From Pseudomonas shirazensis (lineage in GTDB: Bacteria; Pseudomonadota; Gammaproteobacteria; Pseudomonadales; Pseudomonadaceae), in contig NZ_JABWRD020000005.1 of the NCBI RefSeq assembly GCF_014268785.2, forward strand, positions 1 through 64,000: a DNA stretch of 64,000 nucleotides, read 5' to 3'. A model generated the notes under the pieces. It was not told the DNA's origin. It was given only the letters and a program-made list of their open reading frames with translations, and ran no database searches. Within the stretch, counting starts at the first letter, position 1; each line of letters opens with the position of its first letter. Both the position numbers and the translations under genes were made by a program. Positions 16,181-24,563 of this stretch are shown here, piece after piece.

Positions 16181-17433
16181 ACAAGAATATCAAACAAGCG
16201 TTTTTCAGCGCCCTGCTGGTCTGGGCCGTGGCCTTCCCGGTACTTGGCCTGAAGCTGAGCATCGACGGCATCAACCTGATCGTGCATAGCCAGGGGCCGT
16301 TCACCATCACCGTGATTGCGGTGTGTTCGGTGTTGATGTTCCTGCGGGTGTTGTTCGACAAGCAGTGGAGCGCAGTGACTGCCCGTGGCTCGGACCGCAA
16401 GTTGATCTCGCCAGCGGTGAGCAACTTCCTGACCTTGCCCAAGACCCAGCGCTGGATCATCCTCGGCCTGATCGTGGTGGCATTGGTCTGGCCGTTCTTC
16501 GGCTCGCGCGGCGCGGTCGACATTGCTACGTTGATCCTGATCTACGTGATGCTCGGTCTGGGGCTGAACATCGTCGTCGGCCTGGCCGGCCTGCTCGATT
16601 TGGGTTATGTCGGCTTTTACGCAGTGGGTGCCTACAGTTACGCCATGCTGTCGCACTACTACGGGCTGAGCTTCTGGATCTGCCTGCCGATTGCCGGCCT
16701 GATGGCAGCCACCTTCGGCTTCTTGCTGGGCTTCCCGGTATTGCGCTTGCGCGGTGACTATCTGGCGATCGTGACCCTCGGTTTCGGTGAGATCATCCGG
16801 CTGTTCCTGCGTAACCTGACCGACCTCACCGGCGGCCCCAACGGCATCAGCAACATCCCCAAGCCAACCTTCTTCGGGCTGTCGTTCGAGCGTCGCGCGG
16901 CTGAAGGCATGCAAACCTTCCACGAGTACTTCGGCATCGAGTACAACTCGATCAACAAGGTCATCTTCCTCTACCTGGTAGCGTTGTTGCTCGCCTTGCT
17001 GGCCTTGTTCGTGATCAACCGGCTGCTGCGCATGCCAATCGGGCGGGCGTGGGAAGCACTGCGTGAAGACGAGATCGCCTGCCGCGCGTTGGGCCTCAAC
17101 CCCACCGTGATCAAGCTCTCGGCATTCACCCTGGGCGCCTGCTTCGCCGGTTTTGCCGGCAGCTTCTTCGCCGCACGGCAAGGGCTGGTGACACCGGAGT
17201 CGTTCACCTTCATCGAGTCGGCAATCATCCTCGCCATCGTTGTGCTGGGCGGTATGGGTTCGCAGTTGGGCGTGATTCTCGCGGCCATCGTGATGATCCT
17301 GCTGCCGGAGCTGATGCGTGAATTCAGCGAATACCGCATGTTGATGTTCGGTGCGCTGATGGTGTTGATGATGATCTGGCGTCCGCAGGGCTTGCTGCCT
17401 ATGCAACGACCACATATGGAGCTGCGCCGATGA
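16177..17433 (+). CDS. livM: Branched-chain amino acid ABC transporter permease LivM
   Basis: A 418-aa permease (BraE), the larger partner of LivH, with an extra N-terminal pair of membrane segments typical of the Pseudomonas and enteric LivM group. Conserved GLNIVVGLAGLLDLGYVGFYAVGAY and LGFGEIIRL segments mark the family. Start overlaps livH by 4 bases and its stop overlaps livG by 4. Confidence 0.96.
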   Translation: MNKNIKQAFFSALLVWAVAFPVLGLKLSIDGINLIVHSQGPFTITVIAVCSVLMFLRVLFDKQWSAVTARGSDRKLISPAVSNFLTLPKTQRWIILGLIVVALVWPFFGSRGAVDIATLILIYVMLGLGLNIVVGLAGLLDLGYVGFYAVGAYSYAMLSHYYGLSFWICLPIAGLMAATFGFLLGFPVLRLRGDYLAIVTLGFGEIIRLFLRNLTDLTGGPNGISNIPKPTFFGLSFERRAAEGMQTFHEYFGIEYNSINKVIFLYLVALLLALLALFVINRLLRMPIGRAWEALREDEIACRALGLNPTVIKLSAFTLGACFAGFAGSFFAARQGLVTPESFTFIESAIILAIVVLGGMGSQLGVILAAIVMILLPELMREFSEYRMLMFGALMVLMMIWRPQGLLPMQRPHMELRR

Positions 17434-18197
17434 GCCGCGAAATTCTGCAAGTCAGCGGCCTGAGCATGCGCTTCGGCGGCTTGTTGGCGGTCAACGGCGT
17501 GGCCCTGACCGTCAAGGAAAAACAAGTGGTGGCGCTGATCGGCCCGAACGGCGCCGGCAAGACCACGGTGTTCAACTGCCTGACCGGCTTCTACAAGCCA
17601 AGTGGCGGTACCATTCTGCTCGACGGCCAGCCGATTCAGGGCCTGGCCGGCCATCAGATCGCCCGCAAGGGTGTGGTGCGGACCTTCCAGAACGTGCGTC
17701 TGTTCAAAGAGATGACCGCCCTGGAAAACCTCTTGATCGCCCAGCACCGGCACTTGAACACCAACTTCTTTGCCGGCCTGTTCAAGACCCCGAGCTTTCG
17801 CCGCAGCGAACACGAAGCCATGGAGCGCGCGCAATACTGGCTGGACAAGGTCAACCTGACCGAGTTCGCCAACCGCACTGCTGGTACCCTCGCCTACGGC
17901 CAGCAGCGTCGCCTGGAGATCGCCCGCTGCATGATGACCCAACCGCGGATCATCATGCTCGACGAACCTGCCGCCGGCTTGAACCCCAAGGAAACCGAAG
18001 ACCTCAAGGCATTGATCGGCTACCTGCGCGAATCCCACAACGTGACTGTGCTGCTGATCGAGCACGACATGAAACTGGTGATGAGCATCTCCGACCATAT
18101 CGTCGTGATCAACCAGGGCACGCCCCTGGCCGATGGTACCCCGGAGCAGATCCGTGACAATCCTGATGTGATCAAGGCCTATCTGGGGGAAGCGTAA
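17430..18197 (+). CDS. livG: Branched-chain amino acid ABC transporter ATPase LivG
   Basis: A 255-aa ABC ATPase (BraF). Walker A GPNGAGKTT near residue 37, signature LAYGQQRRLEIAR, Walker B IIMLDEPAAGLNP, and the switch His in LLIEHDM. The C-terminal BCA_ABC extension ends DVIKAYLGEA, typical of LivG. It drives uptake through LivHM with LivF. Confidence 0.97.
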   Translation: MSREILQVSGLSMRFGGLLAVNGVALTVKEKQVVALIGPNGAGKTTVFNCLTGFYKPSGGTILLDGQPIQGLAGHQIARKGVVRTFQNVRLFKEMTALENLLIAQHRHLNTNFFAGLFKTPSFRRSEHEAMERAQYWLDKVNLTEFANRTAGTLAYGQQRRLEIARCMMTQPRIIMLDEPAAGLNPKETEDLKALIGYLRESHNVTVLLIEHDMKLVMSISDHIVVINQGTPLADGTPEQIRDNPDVIKAYLGEA

Positions 18198-18898
18198 TGC
18201 TCAAATTCGAAAACGTTTCCACCTTCTACGGCAAGATCCAGGCGCTGCATGGCGTCAACGTCGAAATCAATCAGGGCGAGATCGTCACCCTGATCGGCGC
18301 CAACGGTGCCGGCAAGTCGACCTTGCTGATGACCCTGTGCGGCTCGCCGCAGGCGCACAGTGGCAGCATCAAATACCTGGGGGAAGAGCTGGTCGGCCAG
18401 CCGTCTTCGCACATCATGCGCAAGAGCATCGCCGTGGTCCCCGAAGGCCGCCGCGTGTTTGCCCGTCTGACTGTCGAAGAGAACCTGGCCATGGGCGGTT
18501 TCTTCACCGACAAGGGCGATTACCAGGAGCAGCTGGACAAGGTCCTGCAGCTGTTTCCGCGCTTGAAAGAGCGCTACTCACAGCGTGGCGGCACCATGTC
18601 TGGTGGCGAACAGCAGATGCTGGCGATTGGTCGTGCGCTGATGAGCAAGCCCAAGTTGCTGCTGCTCGACGAACCGTCGCTGGGGCTGGCGCCAATCATC
18701 ATTCAGCAGATCTTCGACATCATCGAACAACTGCGCCGTGATGGTGTAACGGTATTCCTGGTCGAGCAAAACGCCAACCAGGCACTGAAGATCGCTGACC
18801 GTGCCTATGTATTGGAGAACGGTCACGTGGTCATGCAGGGCACTGGCGAAGCGTTGTTGAGTGACCCGAAGGTGCGAGACGCATATCTCGGCGGTTGA
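18197..18898 (+). CDS. livF: Branched-chain amino acid ABC transporter ATPase LivF
   Basis: A 233-aa ABC ATPase (BraG), second nucleotide-binding subunit. Walker A GANGAGKST, signature MSGGEQQMLAIGR, Walker B LLLLDEPSLGLAP, ending DAYLGG. Its ATG shares one base with the livG stop. Last gene of the operon; a strong hairpin follows within 20 bases. Confidence 0.97.
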   Translation: MLKFENVSTFYGKIQALHGVNVEINQGEIVTLIGANGAGKSTLLMTLCGSPQAHSGSIKYLGEELVGQPSSHIMRKSIAVVPEGRRVFARLTVEENLAMGGFFTDKGDYQEQLDKVLQLFPRLKERYSQRGGTMSGGEQQMLAIGRALMSKPKLLLLDEPSLGLAPIIIQQIFDIIEQLRRDGVTVFLVEQNANQALKIADRAYVLENGHVVMQGTGEALLSDPKVRDAYLGG

Positions 18899-18913
18899 TT
18901 CTTCGTGTAATTC

Positions 18914-18945
18914 ATTGGGGCCGCTTTGCGGCCCCAATCGTTTCA
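18914..18945 (+). terminator. Hairpin terminator after livF
   Basis: An 11-bp perfect stem ATTGGGGCCGC / GCGGCCCCAAT with a TTT loop (18914-18938). The T-run after it is short (CGTTT), so it may act partly through RNA stability. Ends the liv operon. Confidence 0.8.
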
Positions 18946-19017
18946 CCACCCCTTGTGATCCCGGGTACTGCTCGGTAACGTGCGCACTTCACCCGCCGCG
19001 TCCCCGGAGCCTCACCC

Positions 19018-19692
19018 ATGCGTTGCACCCCTCCTCTGCTGCTCGCCACCCTGCTGCCACTGTTCGCCGGCTGCCAGATGCTTGCCGACAAACCGGTCGA
19101 CCCTGAGCTTGGCACCACGCGCATGCAGGGCGAACTGAGCGCCAGCGGCGGTCATCTGCTGTTCAAACCTTGCAGCGAAAGCCGTTCGTTCGTGGTCAAT
19201 GATGCCGGCGCAACGGGCATCCTGCAGGAAGCCTCGAACCTGGCCCACGGCGCTGGCGACAAGCTGTTCGCCGATGTCCGCGGGCGCCTTGCCGGCAGCA
19301 AGCAGGCCAACAGCGACGGCCAGCTGGATGTGCGCCGGCTGTATCGCCTGGAGCCTTCGGCCAGTGCCTGCGAAGACCCCAACTTCAAGCAACTGACCCT
19401 GCGCGCCGGCGGCCATGCGCCGGAATGGGACATCAAGGCCAGCGGCAAGGGCATGGTCCTCAACCGCGCCGGCCAGCCGCCGCTGCCACTGCCGTTCCTT
19501 GAAGAGCAGATGCCCGGCGGTGGCCTCAACCTGTCCAGCGAAGCCAATGGCCAGCGCATCGAACTGTGGCTCGCTCCGCAGCGCTGCGTCGACAGCGTCA
19601 CCGGCGCCGTGCGCCACCTGCGTGCCGAGCTGCGCCTCGATGGCCAGACCGTGCACGGCTGCGCTTACTACGGCGGCGCCCGCGACAACTGA
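19018..19692 (+). CDS. COG3650-type putative lipoprotein
   Basis: A 224-aa protein with lipobox LFAGC (Cys at residue 19). The C-terminus carries a pattern C-x11..-LRAELRLDGQTVHGCAYYGG, similar to the COG3650 domain (conserved final GCA) found in small gammaproteobacterial envelope proteins. Function unknown. It lies between the liv operon and a flavoprotein gene on the same strand; no overlap suggests co-translation. Confidence 0.7.
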   Translation: MRCTPPLLLATLLPLFAGCQMLADKPVDPELGTTRMQGELSASGGHLLFKPCSESRSFVVNDAGATGILQEASNLAHGAGDKLFADVRGRLAGSKQANSDGQLDVRRLYRLEPSASACEDPNFKQLTLRAGGHAPEWDIKASGKGMVLNRAGQPPLPLPFLEEQMPGGGLNLSSEANGQRIELWLAPQRCVDSVTGAVRHLRAELRLDGQTVHGCAYYGGARDN

Positions 19693-19796
19693 TCGCCTAG
19701 TGGTTTTTATCCTGCCTTTGAGCCCGGCGAACAGCTTATACTTGGCGGTTTGTGTAAAGCCGCCGGCCGCCAGAGGCCGGGATACTGGACCCTGCC

Positions 19797-21407
19797 ATGC
19801 TACGAATCACCGAACTGAAGCTGCCCCTGGACCATCCTGACGAAGCCCTGCGCGAGGCCATCCTCCAGCGCCTGGGTATTGCCGATGGCCAGTTGCTGAG
19901 CTTCACCCTGTTCAAGCGCAGCTACGATGCTCGCAAGAAGAACAGCGAACTACTGTTCATCTACACCATCGACCTGCACGCCAGCAACGAAGCCGAACTG
20001 CTGCACAAGTTCGCCGACGATCACAACATCAGCGTTGCCCCCGACGTCAGCTACAAGTACGTCGGCCAGGCTCCTGCAGAGCTGCAGGAGCGGCCTCTGG
20101 TAGTCGGCTTCGGCCCGTGCGGGATCTTTGCCGGGCTGTTGCTGGCGCAGATGGGCTTCAAGCCGATCGTGCTTGAGCGTGGCAAGGAAGTCCGCCAGCG
20201 AACCAAGGACACCTGGGGCCTGTGGCGCAAAAGCGTGCTCAACCCCGAGTCCAACGTACAGTTTGGCGAAGGCGGCGCCGGGACCTTCTCCGACGGCAAG
20301 CTGTACAGCCAGATCAAGGACCCGCTGCACCACGGCCGCAAAGTGCTGGAAGAGTTCGTCAAGGCCGGTGCGCCAGACGAGATCCTGTTCATCAACAAGC
20401 CGCACATCGGGACCTTCCGCCTGACCGGCATGGTCGAGAACATGCGCGAGCAGATCATCGCCCTCGGTGGCGAAGTGCGCTTCGAGCAAAAAGTCAGCGA
20501 CTTGCTCCTCGATGGCGAACAGCTCACCGGTGTGGTCCTCGACAGCGGCGAACAGCTGCACTCGCGGCACGTGGTGCTGGCTCTGGGCCACAGCGCGCGT
20601 GACACCTTCCGCATGCTGCACGCGAAGGGTGTGTTCATGGAAGCCAAGCCGTTCTCGGTCGGTTTCCGCATCGAGCACCCACAGACCTTGATCGACAAGG
20701 CGCGCCTGGGCAAATACGCCGGCCACCCGAAACTCGGCGCCGCTGACTACAAGTTGGTCTATCACGCCAAGAACGGTCGCTCGGTGTACAGCTTCTGCAT
20801 GTGCCCGGGCGGCACTGTGGTTGCGGCAACCAGCGAGCCTGGCCGAGTTGTGACCAACGGCATGAGCCAGTACTCGCGTAACGAGCGCAATGCCAACTCG
20901 GGCATCGTCGTCGGCATCGACCCAGAACGGGATTACCCGGGCGGACCGCTTGCCGGCATCGAGTTGCAGGAGCGGCTTGAGACACTCGCCTATGAGCTGG
21001 GCGGCAGCAATTACCAGGCGCCGGCGCAACTGGTTGGCGACTTTGTCGCCGGTCGGCCTTCGACCGCGCTGGGCAGTGTCGAGCCTTCGTACAAGCCAGG
21101 CGTGACCTTGGGTGACCTGGCGCTGAGCCTGCCCGATTTCGCTATCGAGGCCATCCGCGAGGCGCTGCCGGCGTTCGATCGGCAGATCAAGGGCTACAAC
21201 CTGCACGACGCAGTACTGACCGGGCTCGAGACGCGGACCTCCTCGCCGCTGCGCATCACCCGTGATGCCAGCTTCCAGAGCATCAACGTCAAGGGCCTGT
21301 TCCCGGCCGGTGAAGGTGCAGGTTACGCGGGTGGTATTCTGTCGGCAGGTGTCGACGGCATTCGCATCGCTGAAGCCGTAGCGCGGGATATCCTCGGGCT
21401 GCAGTGA
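19797..21407 (+). CDS. NAD(P)/FAD-dependent oxidoreductase (COG2509 family)
   Basis: A 536-aa flavoprotein. An N-terminal domain of about 95 residues (with FKRSYDARKK) precedes the FAD-binding Rossmann motif VVGFGPCGIFAGLLLAQMG and ERG. GEGGAGTFSDGKLYSQI and the C-terminal GLFPAGEGAGYAGGILSAGVDG segment are typical of the family, broadly conserved but without defined substrate. Cytoplasmic. Monocistronic, ended by a bidirectional terminator. Confidence 0.85.
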   Translation: MLRITELKLPLDHPDEALREAILQRLGIADGQLLSFTLFKRSYDARKKNSELLFIYTIDLHASNEAELLHKFADDHNISVAPDVSYKYVGQAPAELQERPLVVGFGPCGIFAGLLLAQMGFKPIVLERGKEVRQRTKDTWGLWRKSVLNPESNVQFGEGGAGTFSDGKLYSQIKDPLHHGRKVLEEFVKAGAPDEILFINKPHIGTFRLTGMVENMREQIIALGGEVRFEQKVSDLLLDGEQLTGVVLDSGEQLHSRHVVLALGHSARDTFRMLHAKGVFMEAKPFSVGFRIEHPQTLIDKARLGKYAGHPKLGAADYKLVYHAKNGRSVYSFCMCPGGTVVAATSEPGRVVTNGMSQYSRNERNANSGIVVGIDPERDYPGGPLAGIELQERLETLAYELGGSNYQAPAQLVGDFVAGRPSTALGSVEPSYKPGVTLGDLALSLPDFAIEAIREALPAFDRQIKGYNLHDAVLTGLETRTSSPLRITRDASFQSINVKGLFPAGEGAGYAGGILSAGVDGIRIAEAVARDILGLQ

Positions 21408-21423
21408 GCTGAAACCCAGGCGT

Positions 21424-21461
21424 AAAAAAACCCCGATCGGCACTGCCAATCGGGGTTTTTG
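21424..21461. terminator. Bidirectional terminator between the flavoprotein gene and slyB
   Basis: AAAAAAACCCCGAT and ATCGGGGTTTTT flank an 11-base loop. A-run on one side and T-run on the other serve both convergent genes. Confidence 0.9.
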
Positions 21462-21476
21462 CTTTCAGCGCGGCTT

Positions 21477-21938
21477 TCAGTGAGTGACGCGGCTGGTGCC
21501 ATCTACAGTCATGATACGGACACGCTCGCCCACGCGGAAGATTTCATTCTCCTGCACGGCCTGTACGTAAGCACGGGTGCTGCCGTCATCTTCACGCACA
21601 GTGATTTCGACGCCCTGGGTGCGGGTGATGCCTTCTTCAGCAGCCGAACCTGCCAGGCCACCGGCTACAGCACCGATCACAGCGGCAACGATGCTGCCGC
21701 GACCACCGCCAATGGCGCTACCGGCCACGCCGCCGACCACAGCACCGGCGCCGCCGCCGATTGGGGTCTTGGTACCTTCGATTTTCACCGGACGCAGGGC
21801 TTCGATGGTACCCATGCGTACGGTCTGCACGCGGCGGGCTTCATCACGGGAGTAGCTGTCACCGGTCAGGCTCGAGGCACAACCGCCGAGCAGCAGCGAC
21901 ATGGTGGTGAACGCCACCACCAGAACAGATTTACGCAT
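21477..21938 (-). CDS. slyB: Glycine-zipper outer-membrane lipoprotein SlyB/Pcp family
   Basis: A 153-aa lipoprotein. Signal MRKSVLVVAFTTMSLLLGGC gives the lipidated Cys at residue 20. The middle is a glycine-zipper 2TM domain (GGGAGAVVGGVAGSAIGGG and AVIGAVAGGLAGSAA), the C-terminus a small beta domain (ITVREDDGSTRAYVQ). SlyB supports outer-membrane integrity and is often magnesium- or PhoP-responsive; that control is not visible here. Start chosen at 21938, with GGAG about 9-12 bases ahead. Confidence 0.9.
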   Translation of the reverse strand: MRKSVLVVAFTTMSLLLGGCASSLTGDSYSRDEARRVQTVRMGTIEALRPVKIEGTKTPIGGGAGAVVGGVAGSAIGGGRGSIVAAVIGAVAGGLAGSAAEEGITRTQGVEITVREDDGSTRAYVQAVQENEIFRVGERVRIMTVDGTSRVTH

Positions 21939-22128
21939 GGGTTGTATCTCCATAAGACAGGTGACCATTAGACGCTGCAGGTTGACGGCTGTCACGGTGC
22001 ATACGTAACAAAAATGCATTCATTCAGCGTCGGTACAGGGTGTGTGCTGACGCTTGATTGTCAGACCTTGGATCGGCTTGGATTACTGCATTGGGTTTGG
22101 GATTGGTTGGGGCGATTTGGGGGGATTG

Positions 22129-22277
22129 GGGGCTTATCCATTTTGTGTGGTGGAAGTGATGGCCCCTTTCGCCCTTACGGCGAGTCACTTTTTTGGCAAA
22201 CGCCCCAAAAGTAATCCAAAAAGGGCTCGCTCCTACATACAGCCCCTTCGCTGCGCTACGGGGTTCCCTCGCTCCGG
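22129..22277. repeat. Left outer arm of a long inverted repeat
   Basis: About 149 bases whose reverse complement recurs at 22600-22750. Shared pieces include GGCTTAT, TGGCCCCTTTCGCC, CGGCGAGTCACTTTTTTGG, CAAACGCCCCAAAA, AGGGCT and GCTGCGCTACGGGGTTCCC, with scattered changes. Similar blocks recur between genes in P. fluorescens-group genomes as dispersed intergenic repeats, as I recall. Confidence 0.85.
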
Positions 22278-22296
22278 CCTCTTGAAGTCGCAGGTA

Positions 22297-22337
22297 GATC
22301 AAGATCAAGAGCACGCCTCGCTGCGCTGGCGCAGAGC
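22297..22337. repeat. Left inner arm of the nested inverted repeat
   Basis: Contains GATCAAGATCAAGAG then CACGCCTCGCTGCGCTGGCG. Its reverse complement occurs at 22428-22465 with one mismatch over 38 bases. GATCAAGATCAA hexamer-like units also recur at 22454-22482. Confidence 0.85.
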
Positions 22338-22427
22338 GGGATCAGGGCGACTGCTGGATTGGGTACGGAATGAGATTGCTGCGGCACGGCACGACACAAG
22401 CTTTTGACTTTGACTCTAGCTCTTGAT

Positions 22428-22465
22428 CTGCGCCAGCGCAGCGAGGCGTGCCCTTGATCTTGATC
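22428..22465. repeat. Right inner arm of the nested inverted repeat
   Basis: Reverse complement of 22297-22337 over 38 bases with one mismatch; followed by further TTGATCTTGATC copies to about 22482. The 90-base spacer between the inner arms is not repeated. Confidence 0.85.
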
Positions 22466-22599
22466 TGCTTTTGATCTTGATCCACCGGCGACTCAGGAGG
22501 CCGAGCGCAGGTCTTGCGAAGGGAGGTGACGGCCATGGATGGCCGGCAAGCGCTGCGGGCCAGGATGGCCCGTACAGCGCGGTCCTCCCGGGAGCAAGA

Positions 22600-22750
22600 C
22601 CGGAGCGAGGGAACCCCGCAGCGCAGCGAAGGGGCCGGATGTGGAGCCAAGCCCTTTTTTGGTTACTTTTTTTGGGGCGTTTGCCAAAAAAGTGACTCGC
22701 CGTAAAGGCGAAAGGGGCCCGATCAGCCACCACAAAAAACGTATAAGCCC
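22600..22750. repeat. Right outer arm of the long inverted repeat
   Basis: Inverted copy of 22129-22277, running from CGGAGCGAGGGAACCCCGCA to GTATAAGCCC. Together the arms bound about 620 bases. No target-site duplication or transposase is visible. Confidence 0.85.
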
Positions 22751-22808
22751 ACAGTAACCGCGAACAACCCAGAACTGCCAAAGCAGCCCAGGCCGCCGGC
22801 TACCAACC

Positions 22809-23456
22809 TCAGGGAGCCAACCGCTCCCGAGCCCACTGCCCCGCCACCAGACGATAATTCAGCCGATCATGCAACCGGCTAGCCCTACCCTGCCAGAACT
22901 CAACCCGCTCCGGCAGCAAACGATACCCCCCCCAATGCTCAGGACAATGCGGCTGAACCTGCGAAAACCGCGCTTCAGTAGCCTTGACCAAAGCCTCCAG
23001 CTCTTCACGCCCAGCAATCACCCGACTCTGCGGCGAAGCCCAAGCCCCCAGGCGACTCCCCAGAGGCCGCACCTGGTAATAATCATCGGACTCCTGCGCA
23101 GTAACCTTCTCAACCCGCCCTTCAATCCGCACCTGACGCTCCAGCGCCGGCCAGAAGAAGGTCATCGCCGCAAACGGGTTAGCCTGCAAATGCTGCCCCT
23201 TCGCGCTGTCATAGTTGCTGAAAAAGGTGAATCCCTGAGCATCCAGGCCCTTCAACAGCAACACCCGGCAATGCGGACGTCCATCGGCATCGACCGTAGC
23301 CAGCGTCATGGCATTGGCCTCGACCGGCGCCTGTTCGGTTTTTACAGCATCGGCAAACCACTGGTGGAACAGCGCAAACGGCTCATCCGGCGCCCGGCTT
23401 TCGGCCAGGCCATCACGGGTGTAGTCGCGGCGCATATCGGCCAGAGATTGAGTCAT
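22809..23456 (-). CDS. pdxH: Pyridoxine/pyridoxamine 5'-phosphate oxidase
   Basis: A 215-aa FMN enzyme that oxidises pyridoxine- or pyridoxamine-5'-phosphate to pyridoxal 5'-phosphate, last step of vitamin B6 synthesis and salvage. Conserved: MTLATVDADGRPHCRVLLLKG, FFSNYDSAKGQHL, SRLGAWASPQS, and the C-terminal FWQGRASRLHDR...W...RLAP. Full length. The OmpA-type lipoprotein gene lies just upstream on the same strand (20 bases), so they may be co-transcribed. Confidence 0.97.
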   Translation of the reverse strand: MTQSLADMRRDYTRDGLAESRAPDEPFALFHQWFADAVKTEQAPVEANAMTLATVDADGRPHCRVLLLKGLDAQGFTFFSNYDSAKGQHLQANPFAAMTFFWPALERQVRIEGRVEKVTAQESDDYYQVRPLGSRLGAWASPQSRVIAGREELEALVKATEARFSQVQPHCPEHWGGYRLLPERVEFWQGRASRLHDRLNYRLVAGQWARERLAP

Positions 23457-23475
23457 GACAGCACTTCCTTGACGA

Positions 23476-24465
23476 TCAGTTGGTCTTCGCAGGGCTGTTG
23501 GCAGCGACTTTCTTGTCGGCCGTGGTTTTTTTCGCAGCCGGCTTGGCGGCCGGCTTCTTGGTAGCAGTCTTGGCTGCGGCCTTCTTGACCGGGGCTTTGG
23601 CCACGGCTTTCTTCGCCGCTGGCTTGGCAGCGGCCTTGGCTGCAGGCTTGCTGGCTGCAGGCTTGGCCACCGGGGCCTTGCTGTCTTGAGTGGCGACCAC
23701 AGCGGCCGGGGCCGGCGCGAGGTTCGGCTGCTGGTATTTGGCCAACAGGGCCAGCATGGTGTTCTGCGGCGTCATCAGCAATTCGACGCGGCGGTTCAAG
23801 GCGCGGCCTTCGAGGCTGTCGTTGGCGGCGCGTGGCATCACCGAGCCCATACCTTTGAGGCTCAAACGGTCGCGCTGCAGACCACTCAGGCGGAAGATCG
23901 CCGAGACCGAGGCAGCGCGCTCAAGGCTGAGCTTCTGGTTGACGGCAGCGGCACCGCTGCTGTCGGCGTGACCGAGAATCAGCACGGCAGTTTTCGGGTC
24001 GACTTCAATGGCCTTGGCCAGACGGGTGATCGGCCCCAGGCTCGCCGGCAACAGCATGTTCGGGCGGTCCGGGTTGTACGAGCTGTCGACTGGAATGGTC
24101 ACGGCCAACAGGTCTTCGCGGCGCTCCACTTCAAACTTGCTGTCCTTGACCGCTTCACGCAGCTTTGGCTCGTACTGGTCAAGCCAGGCCTGGGTGGCCT
24201 TGTGATCGATCTTGGGAACGACCGGCCCCTTGGCCTGAGTCTCTTCAGAGCCGAACGGCCACCACCAGCGGCTGCTGCTTTCGGACTTGGCATCGGCCTT
24301 GGCAACTTTTTCGGTCACCGCCTGCTTCACTTCCTGATCGGCAACCTTGTCCGAGCCAAACGGCCACCAGCTGTGACCGCTAGTCGAGGAGGCATCCTGC
24401 GATTGGCTGGCACAGCCGGTCATGGCCAGGCACAGGGCGAGTGCTAAGGTTTTTTGTGAAGACAT
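23476..24465 (-). CDS. OmpA-family lipoprotein with Lys/Ala/Pro-rich tail
   Basis: A 329-aa protein. Lipobox LAMTGC (Cys 18) makes it a lipoprotein. Two WWPFG motifs (33-37, 68-72) sit in a charged linker; an OmpA C-terminal peptidoglycan-binding domain follows (about 120-235, LILGHADSSGAAAVNQKLSLERAASV and GRALNRRVEL). The last 80 residues are KPAA/KKAA repeats like histone H1 or AlgP. Start at 24465 gives an ideal lipoprotein signal; the longer frame (24534) does not. The ribosome site is weak. Resembles P. aeruginosa PA1048 in position next to pdxH. Confidence 0.85.
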   Translation of the reverse strand: MSSQKTLALALCLAMTGCASQSQDASSTSGHSWWPFGSDKVADQEVKQAVTEKVAKADAKSESSSRWWWPFGSEETQAKGPVVPKIDHKATQAWLDQYEPKLREAVKDSKFEVERREDLLAVTIPVDSSYNPDRPNMLLPASLGPITRLAKAIEVDPKTAVLILGHADSSGAAAVNQKLSLERAASVSAIFRLSGLQRDRLSLKGMGSVMPRAANDSLEGRALNRRVELLMTPQNTMLALLAKYQQPNLAPAPAAVVATQDSKAPVAKPAASKPAAKAAAKPAAKKAVAKAPVKKAAAKTATKKPAAKPAAKKTTADKKVAANSPAKTN

Positions 24466-24563
24466 CAGCGATACACCATGAAATTGAAGGAGATTTTGCC
24501 TGCAACTGCAGGCATTGGCATTGAGCATAGTCAAACCGTACGGGCATTACCCGCACTAGCCGA

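Larger units (their letters stand above)
21939..22808. other. 870-base gene-free region dominated by a fold-back repeat
   Basis: Between slyB and pdxH no supported coding gene is seen; the short frames present simply run through repeat arms. A nested inverted repeat occupies 22129-22750 (listed separately). The 22050-22130 segment is a G/T-rich simple stretch (TTGGGTTTGGGATTGGTTGG-like), and 22756-22808 is its C/A-rich counterpart before pdxH. Confidence 0.8.

Noticed and set aside
22416..22781. Open frames inside the fold-back region (about 90-120 codons)
   Set aside because: They run across the repeat arms in both directions, have no ribosome site and change frame with the repeats.
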